The position numbers and the translations under genes are program-made. Under the pieces are notes generated by a model. The model saw only the letters and a program-made list of their open reading frames with translations, did not search any database and was not told where the DNA came from. Positions 17,811 through 27,243 of a stretch of 64,000 bases of DNA are shown here, piece after piece. How positions within the stretch are numbered: the first letter of the stretch is position 1; each line of letters begins with the position of its first letter. Source of the stretch: Heliobacterium mobile (lineage in GTDB: Bacteria; Bacillota; Desulfitobacteriia; Heliobacteriales; Heliobacteriaceae); NCBI RefSeq assembly GCF_009720735.1, contig NZ_WNKU01000015.1:23117-87116 (forward strand). The letters are read 5' to 3'.

Positions 17811-18194
17811 TTATTTCACCTCCACATTGAAAACCGCAGAATCACAGCCAAGTTCCACGGAAGCAAAGTTTATTGAAAATGCACCTTTTGCATTGCTGAT
17901 AAAATCGAATTCGGCCTTTCCGTCGGTAGGGGTTAGGGTTAGGGTCGCGGGTTCGTCGCCGGAATGTTTCACCGTCACAAAGACCGGGGTCACGATATCC
18001 GGCAGCGGGTTGTCTTGCCAGTCCCTATATTCAACTTGAATGGGTAAAACCTCACCCATATTTAGATCGGTCTTAGCCCCGGTTACAACAATTTTAACGG
18101 TCATTCCTACAAAAGATTTGGAGAATATAGAATCTCTATCCTTTTCCACTTTATAAACGTATATGTCCTCAATGATATAATCCTGAGAGTACAC
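17811..18194 (-). CDS. Tail-associated protein, beta-rich, unknown
   Basis: 127 aa, GTG start at 18194 five bases after GGGGGG. The sequence alternates beta-strand segments (VGMTVKIVVTGAKTDLNMG, PVFVTVKHSGDEPATLTL) resembling an immunoglobulin-like or Big fold. Last gene of the tail-tip block; may decorate the tail fibre. Assignment is by composition and place only. Confidence 0.55.
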   Translation of the reverse strand: MYSQDYIIEDIYVYKVEKDRDSIFSKSFVGMTVKIVVTGAKTDLNMGEVLPIQVEYRDWQDNPLPDIVTPVFVTVKHSGDEPATLTLTPTDGKAEFDFISNAKGAFSINFASVELGCDSAVFNVEVK

Positions 18195-18204
18195 AATAGC
18201 CCCC

Positions 18205-18837
18205 CTAAACTCTTATATAAAAAATGGACCACTTGGTATTTGGGGCCGTGCCATTGGATGTATACGAAAAACGGCATTGATTTTCGCAGTAATACAAAGG
18301 GGGAAATGTAAAAATGGAATAGGCGGAGATGGTCGTTGAAAAATACGACGCATTTCCTGAATTATAAGAGTATTGGTACGGGTTGGGAAAGAACATGGGA
18401 TAATACCTGTGACTGGTACTCAAGTTATTTCCTCCCGATGCTTTCCACGTAGATACCCCGCCACTTCCGTTTAATGTCGAACCATCTAGATTGAAAACAG
18501 TTACGGCATCTGTGTTTAATTTGTATCGAACATATTGACTGCTTGCACCCATATCAACATAGCCCGCGAGAATAAGAATTGGCCCTGTAATCAGAAAAAG
18601 GTCTTGATCGGTTACACTTGAAGTGGACGAATTCGAACCATTGACCGAATAAACGGTCTTTCCCGCTGCCCAAGGGGTTCTGTTCACATTTGCGGTTAAT
18701 GCTGAAAAATTACTTGCCGAAAGGTCTGTCAAATTGCCTACCTTGGCGTGGACGCTGCCCGTACCGCTCGACGCATCGGTTCGAAGCCCCACCTGCCGAC
18801 GCAGGAAAGAAAGCAAGGTTTCATTCAATCCAAACAG
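18205..18837 (-). CDS. Tail-tip or receptor-binding protein, probable CTG start
   Basis: 210 aa if started at CTG 18837, which has GGAGG at the ideal 7-nt distance; the TTG at 18828 is 16 nt from any ribosome site. A helical first 15 residues is followed by Ser/Thr/Asn/Gly-rich beta sequence typical of tail fibre or receptor-binding domains. Lies at the end of the tail gene block. Function inferred from position. Confidence 0.6.
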   Translation of the reverse strand: MFGLNETLLSFLRRQVGLRTDASSGTGSVHAKVGNLTDLSASNFSALTANVNRTPWAAGKTVYSVNGSNSSTSSVTDQDLFLITGPILILAGYVDMGASSQYVRYKLNTDAVTVFNLDGSTLNGSGGVSTWKASGGNNLSTSHRYYPMFFPNPYQYSYNSGNASYFSTTISAYSIFTFPPLYYCENQCRFSYTSNGTAPNTKWSIFYIRV

Positions 18838-18838
18838 G

Positions 18839-19570
18839 CTACATCCTCCCCCTTTTCAGATACTCTCCGTTCCAGTCATAAACGAGGATATCTCGAATCC
18901 CGCCTTGGGCAGTTCCCGATGGCGGGAGATACCGATAGACCTTGGATAGTATCTCAGCGTTGTATTCGATGGTCGTGAACCCAGCTCCATACATTCCATG
19001 CCTGAGTTCCCCCAATTCACCGGAGAACACCTTGAAGTGTCCTGATGGCCCTAATGTCCAACTTCCCACTGAACCGGTACGATAATAGCAAGGGTAGTTG
19101 GCATTGGATGCAGTCTCTCCAATCAGATGGAAATGGTTCGTCGCATCTCCCGCCCCTCGGACTAACAGCCAATAACGAGCACCGTTGACGAGTCCTGTTG
19201 CATCAAAAGGAATGCTTACAAAAGCCTTTGTTTTCGGCAGAAACTCTTTCGGCAGAACCATCTGATAAAGCAATTCCCCTTCCGTACTGCCATCGCTGAC
19301 CAATCCGGAACGGAGTTCTATCACCACATCGGCTCCTGTACCGTTGCCGACCAGTTCAAATTCAACGCGAGATATTTCTGTTACCCCTAATGCGGTAAAG
19401 TAAAATGCCCGATCATAGCCGGAACAGTCCATCTCAGAGATTCCGCTTCCGGTAAAGCCGTCGATTTGAGTTCCGTCATAAATCAACGTAAATGGCTGTA
19501 GGCTGACCAGACTGTTCATGGTCGCTTCATCTATAATCGAAGTCCCGCCTTTGAAGGCCTGAATAGGCAG
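18839..19570 (-). CDS. Baseplate/tail-tip protein, probable CTG start
   Basis: 243 aa started at CTG 19570, seven bases after GGGGGG; upstream the frame only continues into the 3' end of the previous gene. The middle has a jelly-roll-like pattern (RVEFELVGNGTGADVVIEL, ARYWLLVRG) suggesting a carbohydrate-binding module. Reads as a distal tail protein contacting the cell surface. Confidence 0.6.
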   Translation of the reverse strand: MPIQAFKGGTSIIDEATMNSLVSLQPFTLIYDGTQIDGFTGSGISEMDCSGYDRAFYFTALGVTEISRVEFELVGNGTGADVVIELRSGLVSDGSTEGELLYQMVLPKEFLPKTKAFVSIPFDATGLVNGARYWLLVRGAGDATNHFHLIGETASNANYPCYYRTGSVGSWTLGPSGHFKVFSGELGELRHGMYGAGFTTIEYNAEILSKVYRYLPPSGTAQGGIRDILVYDWNGEYLKRGRM

Positions 19571-19584
19571 AAGATATCCCCCCT

Positions 19585-20007
19585 TTATCTTGCACTCACC
19601 GTAATTCGAGCCTCTACGGTAAGAAGAGTATTGGCCGTTTTTGACCATGGCTTGACCAGCAGATTGAGCATGGTTCCGGTGCCAGGTGTATCTGTGGCAC
19701 CGGTAAAGACGGCGATTTTCCGGTGATCCCCTACCGCTTCCTGTTGTAAAAACTGTGTCCGAAAGCGAACCTGATTCCCAGTACGGCTAATGGACGACAC
19801 TGGCTTTCGCAGGACTTCTGTGATGGTTTCGCCAGGGTCATTGTCATCCCCAATAACTAAAAAAGGGCTGGGCAGGGATTGAATACTGTCTGCAATAAGA
19901 CGTAAGCCTGCTTCGGTAATGAAGTTGTTCAAAGGGCCGACGATTACTCCATCTTGGTACTCGAAAAACCATTCGCCCTTGATGTGTAGACCTGGAATAT
20001 TTACGAT
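19585..20007 (-). CDS. Tail protein, non-canonical start
   Basis: About 140 aa. A TTG at 19932 has no ribosome site, and clearly coding sequence (GLHIKGEWFFEYQDG) lies ahead of it. The only initiation region is GGGGTGG just before an ATC at 20007, overlapping the stop of the hub gene; an ATT at 19998 is the alternative. The C-terminal half is beta-rich. Similar short proteins are found behind tail hubs in siphophages, but the exact role is unknown. Confidence 0.55.
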   Translation of the reverse strand: MVNIPGLHIKGEWFFEYQDGVIVGPLNNFITEAGLRLIADSIQSLPSPFLVIGDDNDPGETITEVLRKPVSSISRTGNQVRFRTQFLQQEAVGDHRKIAVFTGATDTPGTGTMLNLLVKPWSKTANTLLTVEARITVSAR

Positions 20008-22604
20008 ACTACCACCCCATCACATACAACGCCGGTTTCGTCGTACGGCATTTTTGAGTTGAAATACTGAATTCTGGCCCTGCTTTTTAGCTTTACATAG
20101 CCGGGATAAGGGACCTCTACGGTTACTCCTGGTTGAATCGTTGTCCACGGTGAGAATGTAATTCCGTCTGTACTGGTTGAAATCTGCACTCTCGGTAATG
20201 GACCTGCATCTATTGGCAACACATGAAAAAGAGACCCGATAGTGGAAATCGGCTCTCTCGCTCCTTCGACAGTAAGGTTAAAATTGTCCAGACGAGGTAG
20301 TCCTTGAATATCTGTAGACAAGGATTGGCGGACTTGCAGTTTTGCGTTACTAAGATTTAATCCCTGCGTGATACCGGAAATACTACCGCCGTTGACTGTC
20401 GGTTGCCAACCCGTCCATGTGGCTCCCCCGTTCTGAGACAGATTTGTTTCCACAGTGACATCACCCGGATATTCAAGCACCACGTAGTCGATATCAGCCG
20501 TCCCGTTGCCGTCCGCGTAATTTACGATGAACATAGGCCGAATATAGGCGACATTGTTTTGCATGGGGCCGGGACTGTTGGGATTTGACGTTGGCGTATT
20601 GTTGATAGTGGAACTGTACCCTCGGATATATCCAATGAACGTTTGCCAACCGCCGGTAGCCGTCAACGCAGTTCCGCTGGCTCCGTAATAATACTGGCTG
20701 GAATGATTATTACTGCTGACCGTATTCACCAGGGTCACCCCATCTGCCGCAACGCCTTCTACTCCGAGATAACAGTTCGGCCCACCAACCGTTGGGTCTA
20801 CCGTTTGGCGGAATCGGGCTTTGATCACATACAGACGATCTGGTTGATAGGGAATTAAACCGTTCCAGTAAAACCACCCCATCCCACCCGATACCCGCAG
20901 GCATCTTCCATCCGTGGCCGTAGGTTCATTCAGAATGAACGTGGTAAGTCCCGGTGTACTGGCGTACAGGTTTACCCAACGGGGGTTCATGGCGTTGAAC
21001 GGTTCATCCACAAGGGAGCCAGCCATAGCATCCCAAGAGATTTTTGTCTGGTCTGCGGCTCCGAGTCTAGATAAATCTAGCGTAATCACACGGTTTCCGG
21101 GTTGCTGAGATGTTAGCGTCAATGAACCGTTTGACGCCGTTACTCCAGCTAGCTGTCCTTGCTGAAATTCTACCGTGGAATCTACACGATAAATGAGGTC
21201 AGTACGATTGGGGTCAAAGATTCCAGATACACTCTTTTCGGTCTTAAACGGTAACTCTACTTGGTTAACGACCAATTCATCGGTGACTTTGAACAAATCT
21301 TGGTCATAAATAAACTTGTTCAGTAGTTGGGTTTCTGTTGAAGTTTGAGTTTGCTGTGCACTGACTATTGCTTGCAAAAAATCTGGAATCCCTATCAGGC
21401 GTCCGCCATATTCGACCTGAAATGTCCAGACCGTAGGCGTAAGCGGTGAAATCGAAACTTTCTGCACCAGAAAAGCATTTTGGATTCCCCGGTTCGGGAG
21501 ATCAATGGCCAACAGTTGACCGGGCACCCAACCGGGGATTTCTGTTTCAAAGGAACCCCGGATGCGAGGATTCGCATTATTGCGAAGGTCAGCCATCCCT
21601 GCGGCTTCCGCCGCCTCAATCGTGGTTAAGCTGGTGTCGTGGATGACATGCTCATACACTCCGTCGCCTCCTTGAACAGAGGCGATGGCCGCTTGAGATT
21701 CAAAATCGTCGACCATAGAAATTACATTGATGTCGTACTGATAAGTGAAAGTCAGTGTGGCACCGTCTGCAGGTGTCGCTGTTTGGGAAGAGGATTTCAC
21801 ATACTTATCTTGATAGTTCATGAGGTAGCCCACCGTGGCTTCCTCGGTAACGTTTTCAATACCCACGATCACCGGCGAACCGGATATCGCCAGCGAAAGA
21901 TTGTGCGGTTTATGAGGGAGTGTCCAAATTCGAGAGTTACCGTCAGATTTCACTTCATAGGTAAATGGGTCGGAAAGCATGGTTCCGCCTTTAATGTAGA
22001 CACGGTTTCGAAGTCCCTGTGTATCCAAGCGGTGTGCAAGATTACGAATTTCGGTCTCAGAGGTAATCGTTACTGGAGCCTGCTGGGTTCCCGCAATGGG
22101 ATCGAAAAACCAGACATCCCGGTAATAATCGACGTACCATTCCCAACCGCAATAGTCGGCTAATTTCTTGATACATTCTGAAGGTAGCAGGTAGTCGAAG
22201 CAGATGTATTCTACAGTCGGAGCACCAGCTTGAATATTTGTGGAAGTAAACATCTCCTGTCCGTACTTGAGGAGAATGTCCTTCACGATCCAATCCGCTG
22301 TTCTGTTTTCATAGGTCTCTACAACCAACCGGCGGTTTAGCTGGTAAGTGTAGTCCTGGCAACCCACTTGCCAAATGTTTAGTGTCCCCGCCGATCGTTT
22401 CAGGCGCACGGAATCCACGATGCCACCGAAAAAACGGGTGCCATCGACTTCGATAATGACTTCATCGCCTTCGCCGGGAGGTTGGTTTTTGATGCAAAAC
22501 GAGCAGGTATCCACCATATGGGTGAGCACCTGCTCTATCGTTAGGTCTTCCAGAAGGACATTATGAATTCGGTTAACCCCGGCGATGAGAATCTGCTCGG
22601 TCAT
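20001..22604 (-). CDS. Phage tail hub / tail protein with C-terminal decoration
   Basis: 867 aa, ATG 22604 sharing a base with the tape-measure stop. The first 380 residues match the gpD/gp27-like hub pattern (DEVIIEVDGTRFFGGIVDSV, the LKKLADYCGWEW-like segment, and VPGQLLAIDLPNRGI). Residues about 520-700 resemble a carbohydrate-binding jelly roll (FILNEPTATDGRCLRVSGG), and the end is beta-rich. Sits at the tail tip, anchors fibres and contacts the cell. Confidence 0.75.
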   Translation of the reverse strand: MTEQILIAGVNRIHNVLLEDLTIEQVLTHMVDTCSFCIKNQPPGEGDEVIIEVDGTRFFGGIVDSVRLKRSAGTLNIWQVGCQDYTYQLNRRLVVETYENRTADWIVKDILLKYGQEMFTSTNIQAGAPTVEYICFDYLLPSECIKKLADYCGWEWYVDYYRDVWFFDPIAGTQQAPVTITSETEIRNLAHRLDTQGLRNRVYIKGGTMLSDPFTYEVKSDGNSRIWTLPHKPHNLSLAISGSPVIVGIENVTEEATVGYLMNYQDKYVKSSSQTATPADGATLTFTYQYDINVISMVDDFESQAAIASVQGGDGVYEHVIHDTSLTTIEAAEAAGMADLRNNANPRIRGSFETEIPGWVPGQLLAIDLPNRGIQNAFLVQKVSISPLTPTVWTFQVEYGGRLIGIPDFLQAIVSAQQTQTSTETQLLNKFIYDQDLFKVTDELVVNQVELPFKTEKSVSGIFDPNRTDLIYRVDSTVEFQQGQLAGVTASNGSLTLTSQQPGNRVITLDLSRLGAADQTKISWDAMAGSLVDEPFNAMNPRWVNLYASTPGLTTFILNEPTATDGRCLRVSGGMGWFYWNGLIPYQPDRLYVIKARFRQTVDPTVGGPNCYLGVEGVAADGVTLVNTVSSNNHSSQYYYGASGTALTATGGWQTFIGYIRGYSSTINNTPTSNPNSPGPMQNNVAYIRPMFIVNYADGNGTADIDYVVLEYPGDVTVETNLSQNGGATWTGWQPTVNGGSISGITQGLNLSNAKLQVRQSLSTDIQGLPRLDNFNLTVEGAREPISTIGSLFHVLPIDAGPLPRVQISTSTDGITFSPWTTIQPGVTVEVPYPGYVKLKSRARIQYFNSKMPYDETGVVCDGVVVS

Positions 22605-24715
22605 TACCACTTCACCCCTCGCCGGGCCAGTTGGCGTTCAAACTGTTCCCAGATTTCTTGGGCATTACTGCCTTGGATGCTGATATTAAAAGTGTGACCG
22701 GCACCCACCCCCATAATTTCAGGGGTGGATACTGTGGGTCGATACCCGGAAACGGCGCTGATTGCGTTATTGGCTAAACCGGTTGCTGATTTTTGTACAT
22801 TCATTTCTTGGTTGTCCATCCCGATGGCAAACCCCTGGGCAGTGTATTCACCCAGTTGCATCATGACCCGGGAGGGTGAATGGATGTCTAAGGCTCGTTT
22901 CGCTGCGTTGACCGCACCGGTAAACAGGCTCGATACACTGCTATAAAGCCAACTGCCCAACGATCGCATCCCCTCGACGAAACCCCGTACTAAATTTATT
23001 CCCATAGAATAGGCGTCGTTTTTCATGTCCACCCACTTTTGATGGAGCACATCGTAGATGACTTTCATGGATGCCGCCAGCAATATCGGGGCGTCTTTGA
23101 AATACTGAAGAATTAGCTTCCACATCTCTTGCGTGAGTACATTGAGATTTTTCGAAGCGGCATCCCAGATATTTCGTAAGATTTCTGTGTCTGAAGTGAA
23201 GGTGTCTTTCATCCACGCCAGCGAGTCTCCGGTCAATGTTTCAATCCGGGTAAACGTCCCATCCCATACTTGTCTGACCGCTGTCCAAGCCGTTTCCGCC
23301 TTGTTCGATATGGAGTCCATCGTTTGCGCAAATCGGTCTCCTATACTGTTCATTACTCCATTGGTGCTGATATCCAGCCCCTGCATGGCTTGATCCCAGA
23401 TATCACTCAAATTGCCGCCAATCAGAAATGCAACAGTGTTTTCGATATCCGCGCAGACGTTATCGATTACACTCGATATTGCTTCCCAGATGTAGGAGGC
23501 GATCGACTTTATTCCATTCCAACAATCTGTCAGTCGTTGGGTGATTTCTTCCCAATTTTCATACAGATAAATTCCGGTCACCACTAACGCTCCGATGGCC
23601 GCTGCTGCTATCCCCACGGGGGTAGCCAATGCCGCCGTGATCGTTGCGAACGTTGCCATGGCAGCAGATACCCCGGCCACGATGCCTTGAATGGCAGAAA
23701 AGGCCGCAAATCCGGTAGCGATACCGGCGAGGATGGGACCGATGTTGCTCCAGTTGTTTTGAAGAAGAGAGAACAGCGTGGATACGCCAGTGATAATGCC
23801 GTTCAAGATGATTGCCACCGTTGGAGGAAAAGCGGCTTCAATTGCCCCTTTCAAACCATCGGTTTTGAAGCCAGTGGATAGCTTATCTACAAACTCAATG
23901 GCAATTGGCATCAGAGCTTTCAATCGCTCCGATACCGGCTGAAGCACTTGGCCCAAGAGCATGTTGGTATTGTCTTTCAAGGTGCTCAACATCCCGGTAA
24001 AGGTCTGGCTTTGCTTCTGCATAGCACCGGAGAACTTCGTTCCCATCGCTTCAATCAATGCCGGGACAGCTTGGTCGGCCATCACCTTGCCTTGCGAGGA
24101 TAACTCCATGAGTTGCTGTTTGCTCATACCTAGCTTTTCCGCCATGAGATCCCATGCTGGGATTCCTCGCTCGGCCAGTTGGTTCATTTCCTCTGCCGAT
24201 ACTTTGCCTTTGGTGGCCATCTGTCCAAGAGCCATGGTCACACCATTGAGCACTTCTTCTCCCCCACCGATCGCCGACACGGCATCTCCGATGGCCCGGA
24301 GGTTGGGCCTTACGCTTTCCGCACTGAAACCCATTGCCAGCATGAGTTTAGCCGATTTCTGAAGGCCGGGAAATTCAAAAGGCGTACTGGCTCCGAATTG
24401 CTGAAGGTCTTTGATCATCGCTTGGGCCTTCTCTGCCGAACCGAGCAACGTCTCGAAGGAGATAGCCGCTTGCTCCATGTCAGCGTTAAAGGAAAGTCCT
24501 TTTCCCAGACCCAACCCGCCGAGAGCCGTGGTAATTGCTCCGAGGGCCGGTAGGGCCATATTTTTTAATGACGTGAAGGCTCCACCCATCGTGAAGCCTT
24601 CTTTTTGCATCTGCTTACCGGTTTTTTGAACTTGCCCCATAGCGGACTGGATCTTTAGGTTGAAATCGGAGATGTCTGCAGTGAACTTAACAAGGACACT
24701 AGAGAGTGTGGACAT
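22604..24715 (-). CDS. Tape measure protein
   Basis: 703 aa. N-terminal helical region with the typical tape-measure domain (GLSFNADMEQAAISFETLLG, FEFPGLQKSAKLMLAMGF, AERGIPAWDLMA), a hydrophobic stretch at about 285-395 (GILAGIATGFAAFSAI and AAAAIGALVVTGIYLY), and a C-terminal LDIHSPSRVM motif common in these proteins. Sets tail length (about 105 nm by the usual 0.15 nm per residue rule) and can insert in the membrane at DNA entry. Preceded by the frameshifted chaperones. Confidence 0.92.
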   Translation of the reverse strand: MSTLSSVLVKFTADISDFNLKIQSAMGQVQKTGKQMQKEGFTMGGAFTSLKNMALPALGAITTALGGLGLGKGLSFNADMEQAAISFETLLGSAEKAQAMIKDLQQFGASTPFEFPGLQKSAKLMLAMGFSAESVRPNLRAIGDAVSAIGGGEEVLNGVTMALGQMATKGKVSAEEMNQLAERGIPAWDLMAEKLGMSKQQLMELSSQGKVMADQAVPALIEAMGTKFSGAMQKQSQTFTGMLSTLKDNTNMLLGQVLQPVSERLKALMPIAIEFVDKLSTGFKTDGLKGAIEAAFPPTVAIILNGIITGVSTLFSLLQNNWSNIGPILAGIATGFAAFSAIQGIVAGVSAAMATFATITAALATPVGIAAAAIGALVVTGIYLYENWEEITQRLTDCWNGIKSIASYIWEAISSVIDNVCADIENTVAFLIGGNLSDIWDQAMQGLDISTNGVMNSIGDRFAQTMDSISNKAETAWTAVRQVWDGTFTRIETLTGDSLAWMKDTFTSDTEILRNIWDAASKNLNVLTQEMWKLILQYFKDAPILLAASMKVIYDVLHQKWVDMKNDAYSMGINLVRGFVEGMRSLGSWLYSSVSSLFTGAVNAAKRALDIHSPSRVMMQLGEYTAQGFAIGMDNQEMNVQKSATGLANNAISAVSGYRPTVSTPEIMGVGAGHTFNISIQGSNAQEIWEQFERQLARRGVKW

Positions 24716-24995
24716 TGCTTTCCTCCCTCCTGTCCTTCGATTGGAATTTGTTTTTCAGGTCGTTCAAGGCTTTAAGTTGTTCTTTACGCTCAACTCGCTT
24801 GTTGTCCGGTGATTTACCGAGTAACTTATCCGGCGTGACTGGCCGTTTGAGGTTGCCCGATGCGTTCATGATGTGGCAGGCGAGCCAAGCGGTCCGGTGA
24901 TAATCCGCTTCTTGGCGTTGCTTCTCGTAACTAAAACGGGCTTCAACGATGTCGAGAAGTTCGGCTAACGTCAATGCCCAGAACTGTTCCGGCAA
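24699..24995 (-). CDS. Tail assembly chaperone, frameshift-only domain (T)
   Basis: No independent ribosome site is evident. The frame is open upstream to 25055 and continues the G gene after a -1 shift, adding RLTRADWDQLKEVAFGSLRL before PEQFWALTLAELLDI. The C-terminus is highly charged. As in lambda gpG/gpGT, the fused protein binds the tape measure during tail assembly. The fusion spans 25345 to 24699, about 215 aa. Confidence 0.88.
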   Translation of the reverse strand: MPEQFWALTLAELLDIVEARFSYEKQRQEADYHRTAWLACHIMNASGNLKRPVTPDKLLGKSPDNKRVERKEQLKALNDLKNKFQSKDRREESNVHTL

Positions 24996-25024
24996 TAAAC
25001 GAAGCGAGCCGAAGGCGACCTCTT

Positions 25025-25345
25025 TTAGTTGGTCCCAGTCGGCTCGCGTGAGTCGTTTTTTCGGGTAGCGACTTCGAAGGCTTCGGCTATCTTTCGTTGG
25101 ACATATTCAATGTTCTCAAAATCCACCCAAGAACCAACATCTTTTTCGTTGAGGTTGGTATCCTCATGGATGAGGCCAGCCCACAAAAAGGTACGTATTG
25201 ACTTGATGCCAAGACCCGTTTCGCTAAGTTCCGTCACGGATACGCCCAACTTATCTTCGATTTCTGCGAGAGCGTTCAATGTATATCGGAGTTTTCGGGG
25301 CCGATCCAGTTCAATATCGACAAACCCGCGTTGCTTGTTTGCCAT
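25025..25345 (-). CDS. Tail assembly chaperone (G)
   Basis: 106 aa ending shortly after the slippery site. N-terminal part (FVDIELDRPRKLRYTLNALA, IEDKLGVSV) resembles gp13/XkdN-type tail chaperones. Located between the major tail protein and tape measure genes, the canonical place. Codons 95-97 (CGA AAA AAC) hold the -1 slip site. Confidence 0.88.
   Translation of the reverse strand: MANKQRGFVDIELDRPRKLRYTLNALAEIEDKLGVSVTELSETGLGIKSIRTFLWAGLIHEDTNLNEKDVGSWVDFENIEYVQRKIAEAFEVATRKNDSREPTGTN
25055..25061 (-). other. Programmed -1 ribosomal frameshift site A AAA AAC
   Basis: The heptamer AAAAAAC is in the correct phase (NNA AAA AAC) at codons 95-97 of the G chaperone. A -1 shift here joins it to the T frame with no stop in between. 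Confidence 0.9.
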
Positions 25346-25357
25346 TCGTTACCTCCA

Positions 25358-25777
25358 TTAGCTTCCTGTGGTGACAGTCAATGCACCGGTTCCGGTCAAA
25401 GTGAGTTTATAGGTGGCCGCGTCGTCCTGTGGGAACTCATAGGGGAAGTCGGTGATGATGCAACTTCCGGTGTACTTCTTGCCCGAGGGAAGTCGGATTT
25501 CCGCTTTGAGCGTCGACCGGCTATTAAATACTTCATCCAAATGATCTAACGCAGTATCGCTACCCAGCATAAATCCGTCACATTCGATGGACCAAGATAA
25601 AACCCCGGCCACATTCTCCGCCCATCCATAGGCGTCCTTGGATGTGGTTTCAATTAGGTTGGCCGAGCGATTCAATGTGGCCCCGCTTTGCCCACCAACA
25701 ACGGTGTAGGTCGGGGAAGCATCCGTCCCGCTCGTTTGGACATAGAGCAATACGTCTACGCCTGCGATTTTTGCCAA
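25358..25777 (-). CDS. Major tail (tube) protein
   Basis: 139 aa. Starts MAKIAGVDVLLYV and has the beta pattern of the TP901-1/phage_tail_2 family (ATLNRSANLIETTSKDAYGW, ECDGFMLGSDTALDHLDE). Forms the non-contractile tail tube. Immediately upstream of the chaperones and downstream of the tail terminator gene; no sheath gene is present, so the phage is a siphovirus. Confidence 0.85.
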   Translation of the reverse strand: MAKIAGVDVLLYVQTSGTDASPTYTVVGGQSGATLNRSANLIETTSKDAYGWAENVAGVLSWSIECDGFMLGSDTALDHLDEVFNSRSTLKAEIRLPSGKKYTGSCIITDFPYEFPQDDAATYKLTLTGTGALTVTTGS

Positions 25778-25781
25778 AATA

Positions 25782-26150
25782 TCAGGCCTCCTCTGTGATC
25801 AGTGAGAAGTTTATTGAATAGATGGATCGATTGTTTTCATCAAAGCCCAAAAACAGTGGACTCGATTGCTGTACTGTACAAAAAATGACGTGGGTGGTTC
25901 CCACGTCGAAGTTTCGTTTACCGTTAAAGGTCCGATAAATCTCGGTCGCCTTCGCTTCGGCCGTCACCGGATCGCTGGCGCGAATCAATATCTGCATGGT
26001 AGGTCGGCTAAGATTAGCCTTTATGCTGGTTTCTCCGCCTCCCGTCAATCGGACAGATGCACAATTATCGGCCCCCACCGGGAAGGAGTTAGCAAAATAC
26101 TTGAAGGGGACGGTCTGCTGAAAAACGGCAATAAGTTCTGCCATTTGCAC
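25782..26150 (-). CDS. Minor capsid / tail terminator protein
   Basis: 122 aa, GTG start at 26150, nine bases after GGGGG. Composition and place (between the gp10-like protein and the tail tube) fit the tail terminator or minor capsid family of Firmicute siphophages; PTMQILIRASD and AKATEIYRTFNG resemble that family. Confidence 0.7.
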   Translation of the reverse strand: MQMAELIAVFQQTVPFKYFANSFPVGADNCASVRLTGGGETSIKANLSRPTMQILIRASDPVTAEAKATEIYRTFNGKRNFDVGTTHVIFCTVQQSSPLFLGFDENNRSIYSINFSLITEEA

Positions 26151-26154
26151 CGCA

Positions 26155-26580
26155 TCACGCCCCCTTCAATACTTTTTGAAGTTCCCGTTCGATATGCTGT
26201 TTGTATGTTTGGGCTTCTCCTTCTAACGGTCGGGTTAGAAACTTATTGCCTACAGGATAACGCTTGCCGCTCATTCCGTACCCACCGGGTTTGGCTAGAG
26301 ACTTTGGGCCGAGGCGGTAACTCAACTCATGCATCGCCAAGGCGTAATTAAAGCCGCGTTCTTTGATGCAGTAACCGACGGTTGCCGTTACTGTACCGGA
26401 GTTTGAGGTCGCTTCCATAGCAAAAGACTTTTCTAAAATGCCTTTATCATGAGGTGCCGTTTCGGATGAAGTCCGAACGAGGTTATCTACACAGTCATGA
26501 ACCGCTTGCTTTAACTGATTGCAGATATCTTTCTTCATGCGTTTCAGAACATGGTCGTGAATCTTGACTTGAATCTTCAT
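26155..26580 (-). CDS. HK97 gp10-like tail completion protein
   Basis: 141 aa. The TAPHDKGILEKSFAME segment (AP.DTG.L..S pattern) and YALAMHEL....PGGY are hallmarks of HK97_gp10 family head-tail joining proteins. Shares a base junction with the preceding connector gene (26580). Confidence 0.82.
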   Translation of the reverse strand: MKIQVKIHDHVLKRMKKDICNQLKQAVHDCVDNLVRTSSETAPHDKGILEKSFAMEATSNSGTVTATVGYCIKERGFNYALAMHELSYRLGPKSLAKPGGYGMSGKRYPVGNKFLTRPLEGEAQTYKQHIERELQKVLKGA

Positions 26581-26891
26581 CAGACCACCACTTGAGTAAA
26601 CAGCGGTTTACCGGAAAAATTCCGGATAACGGTGATGGTTAGCGGAGGCTTACAGTACATTTGAGTGAGCTCATCGGACCACTCGATCTGATCACTGAGG
26701 CCCACTGGTATCAGAGATTTAATCAAGATGGTCGCTGTGGCGATCGCTTCCTGCCCGTTTACTTGCTGTACTCGCTTATTGGATGCGTCGATTCGGCAAG
26801 GGTACACTGTCGGCTCCCCGTATAAAGGCTTTCCCCAGATATCTAAATCCCCTGCCTTACGGATGGTGACGGTCTGCTTCATGGGAATCAA
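26580..26891 (-). CDS. Head-tail stopper/connector
   Basis: 103 aa from TTG 26891, 8 nt after GGAGG and overlapping the previous stop; the longer frame to 26915 lacks a site. Contains YPCRIDASNKRVQQVNG and a beta-rich C-terminus ending FTQVVV, as in putative minor capsid or head closure proteins. Role from gene order. Confidence 0.7.
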   Translation of the reverse strand: MIPMKQTVTIRKAGDLDIWGKPLYGEPTVYPCRIDASNKRVQQVNGQEAIATATILIKSLIPVGLSDQIEWSDELTQMYCKPPLTITVIRNFSGKPLFTQVVV

Positions 26892-27235
26892 TCGGCATAC
26901 CTCCCTATCCGGCAACCAAGGATGGCGATGACCTCTGGGGAAATCCGACGAACACCTTCCATTGAAATGCTAAGACCACTAACAGATACAGCCTTCACAC
27001 CTTGTTCAGATTTGCGAACTGTTTCATCCATTCGCAACAACCAAAGAGCCTGCTCGAACACCGCTTCTTCGGGAAGTGGTCGTGTATCGGGACGATAGTT
27101 GCGGAATACCCGGTATAGCTGGGTTTCAGCGTTGTTCAATGCTCGCTGCCGAATCGAATCTTCTATTGTCATCCATTCCTCGTTATGAAGCACATTGTTG
27201 GTAAAATAGGTGTTGGCTCGATTTAGGTCTGCCAC
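26888..27235 (-). CDS. Head-tail adaptor protein
   Basis: 115 aa. Helical pattern (ANTYFTNNVLHNEEWMTIED, QRALNNAETQLYRVFRNY, PEEAVFEQALWLLRMDE) matches gp6-like adaptors that sit under the portal. Positioned right after the capsid gene set. Confidence 0.75.
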   Translation of the reverse strand: MADLNRANTYFTNNVLHNEEWMTIEDSIRQRALNNAETQLYRVFRNYRPDTRPLPEEAVFEQALWLLRMDETVRKSEQGVKAVSVSGLSISMEGVRRISPEVIAILGCRIGRYAD

Positions 27236-27243
27236 TTACTCAC

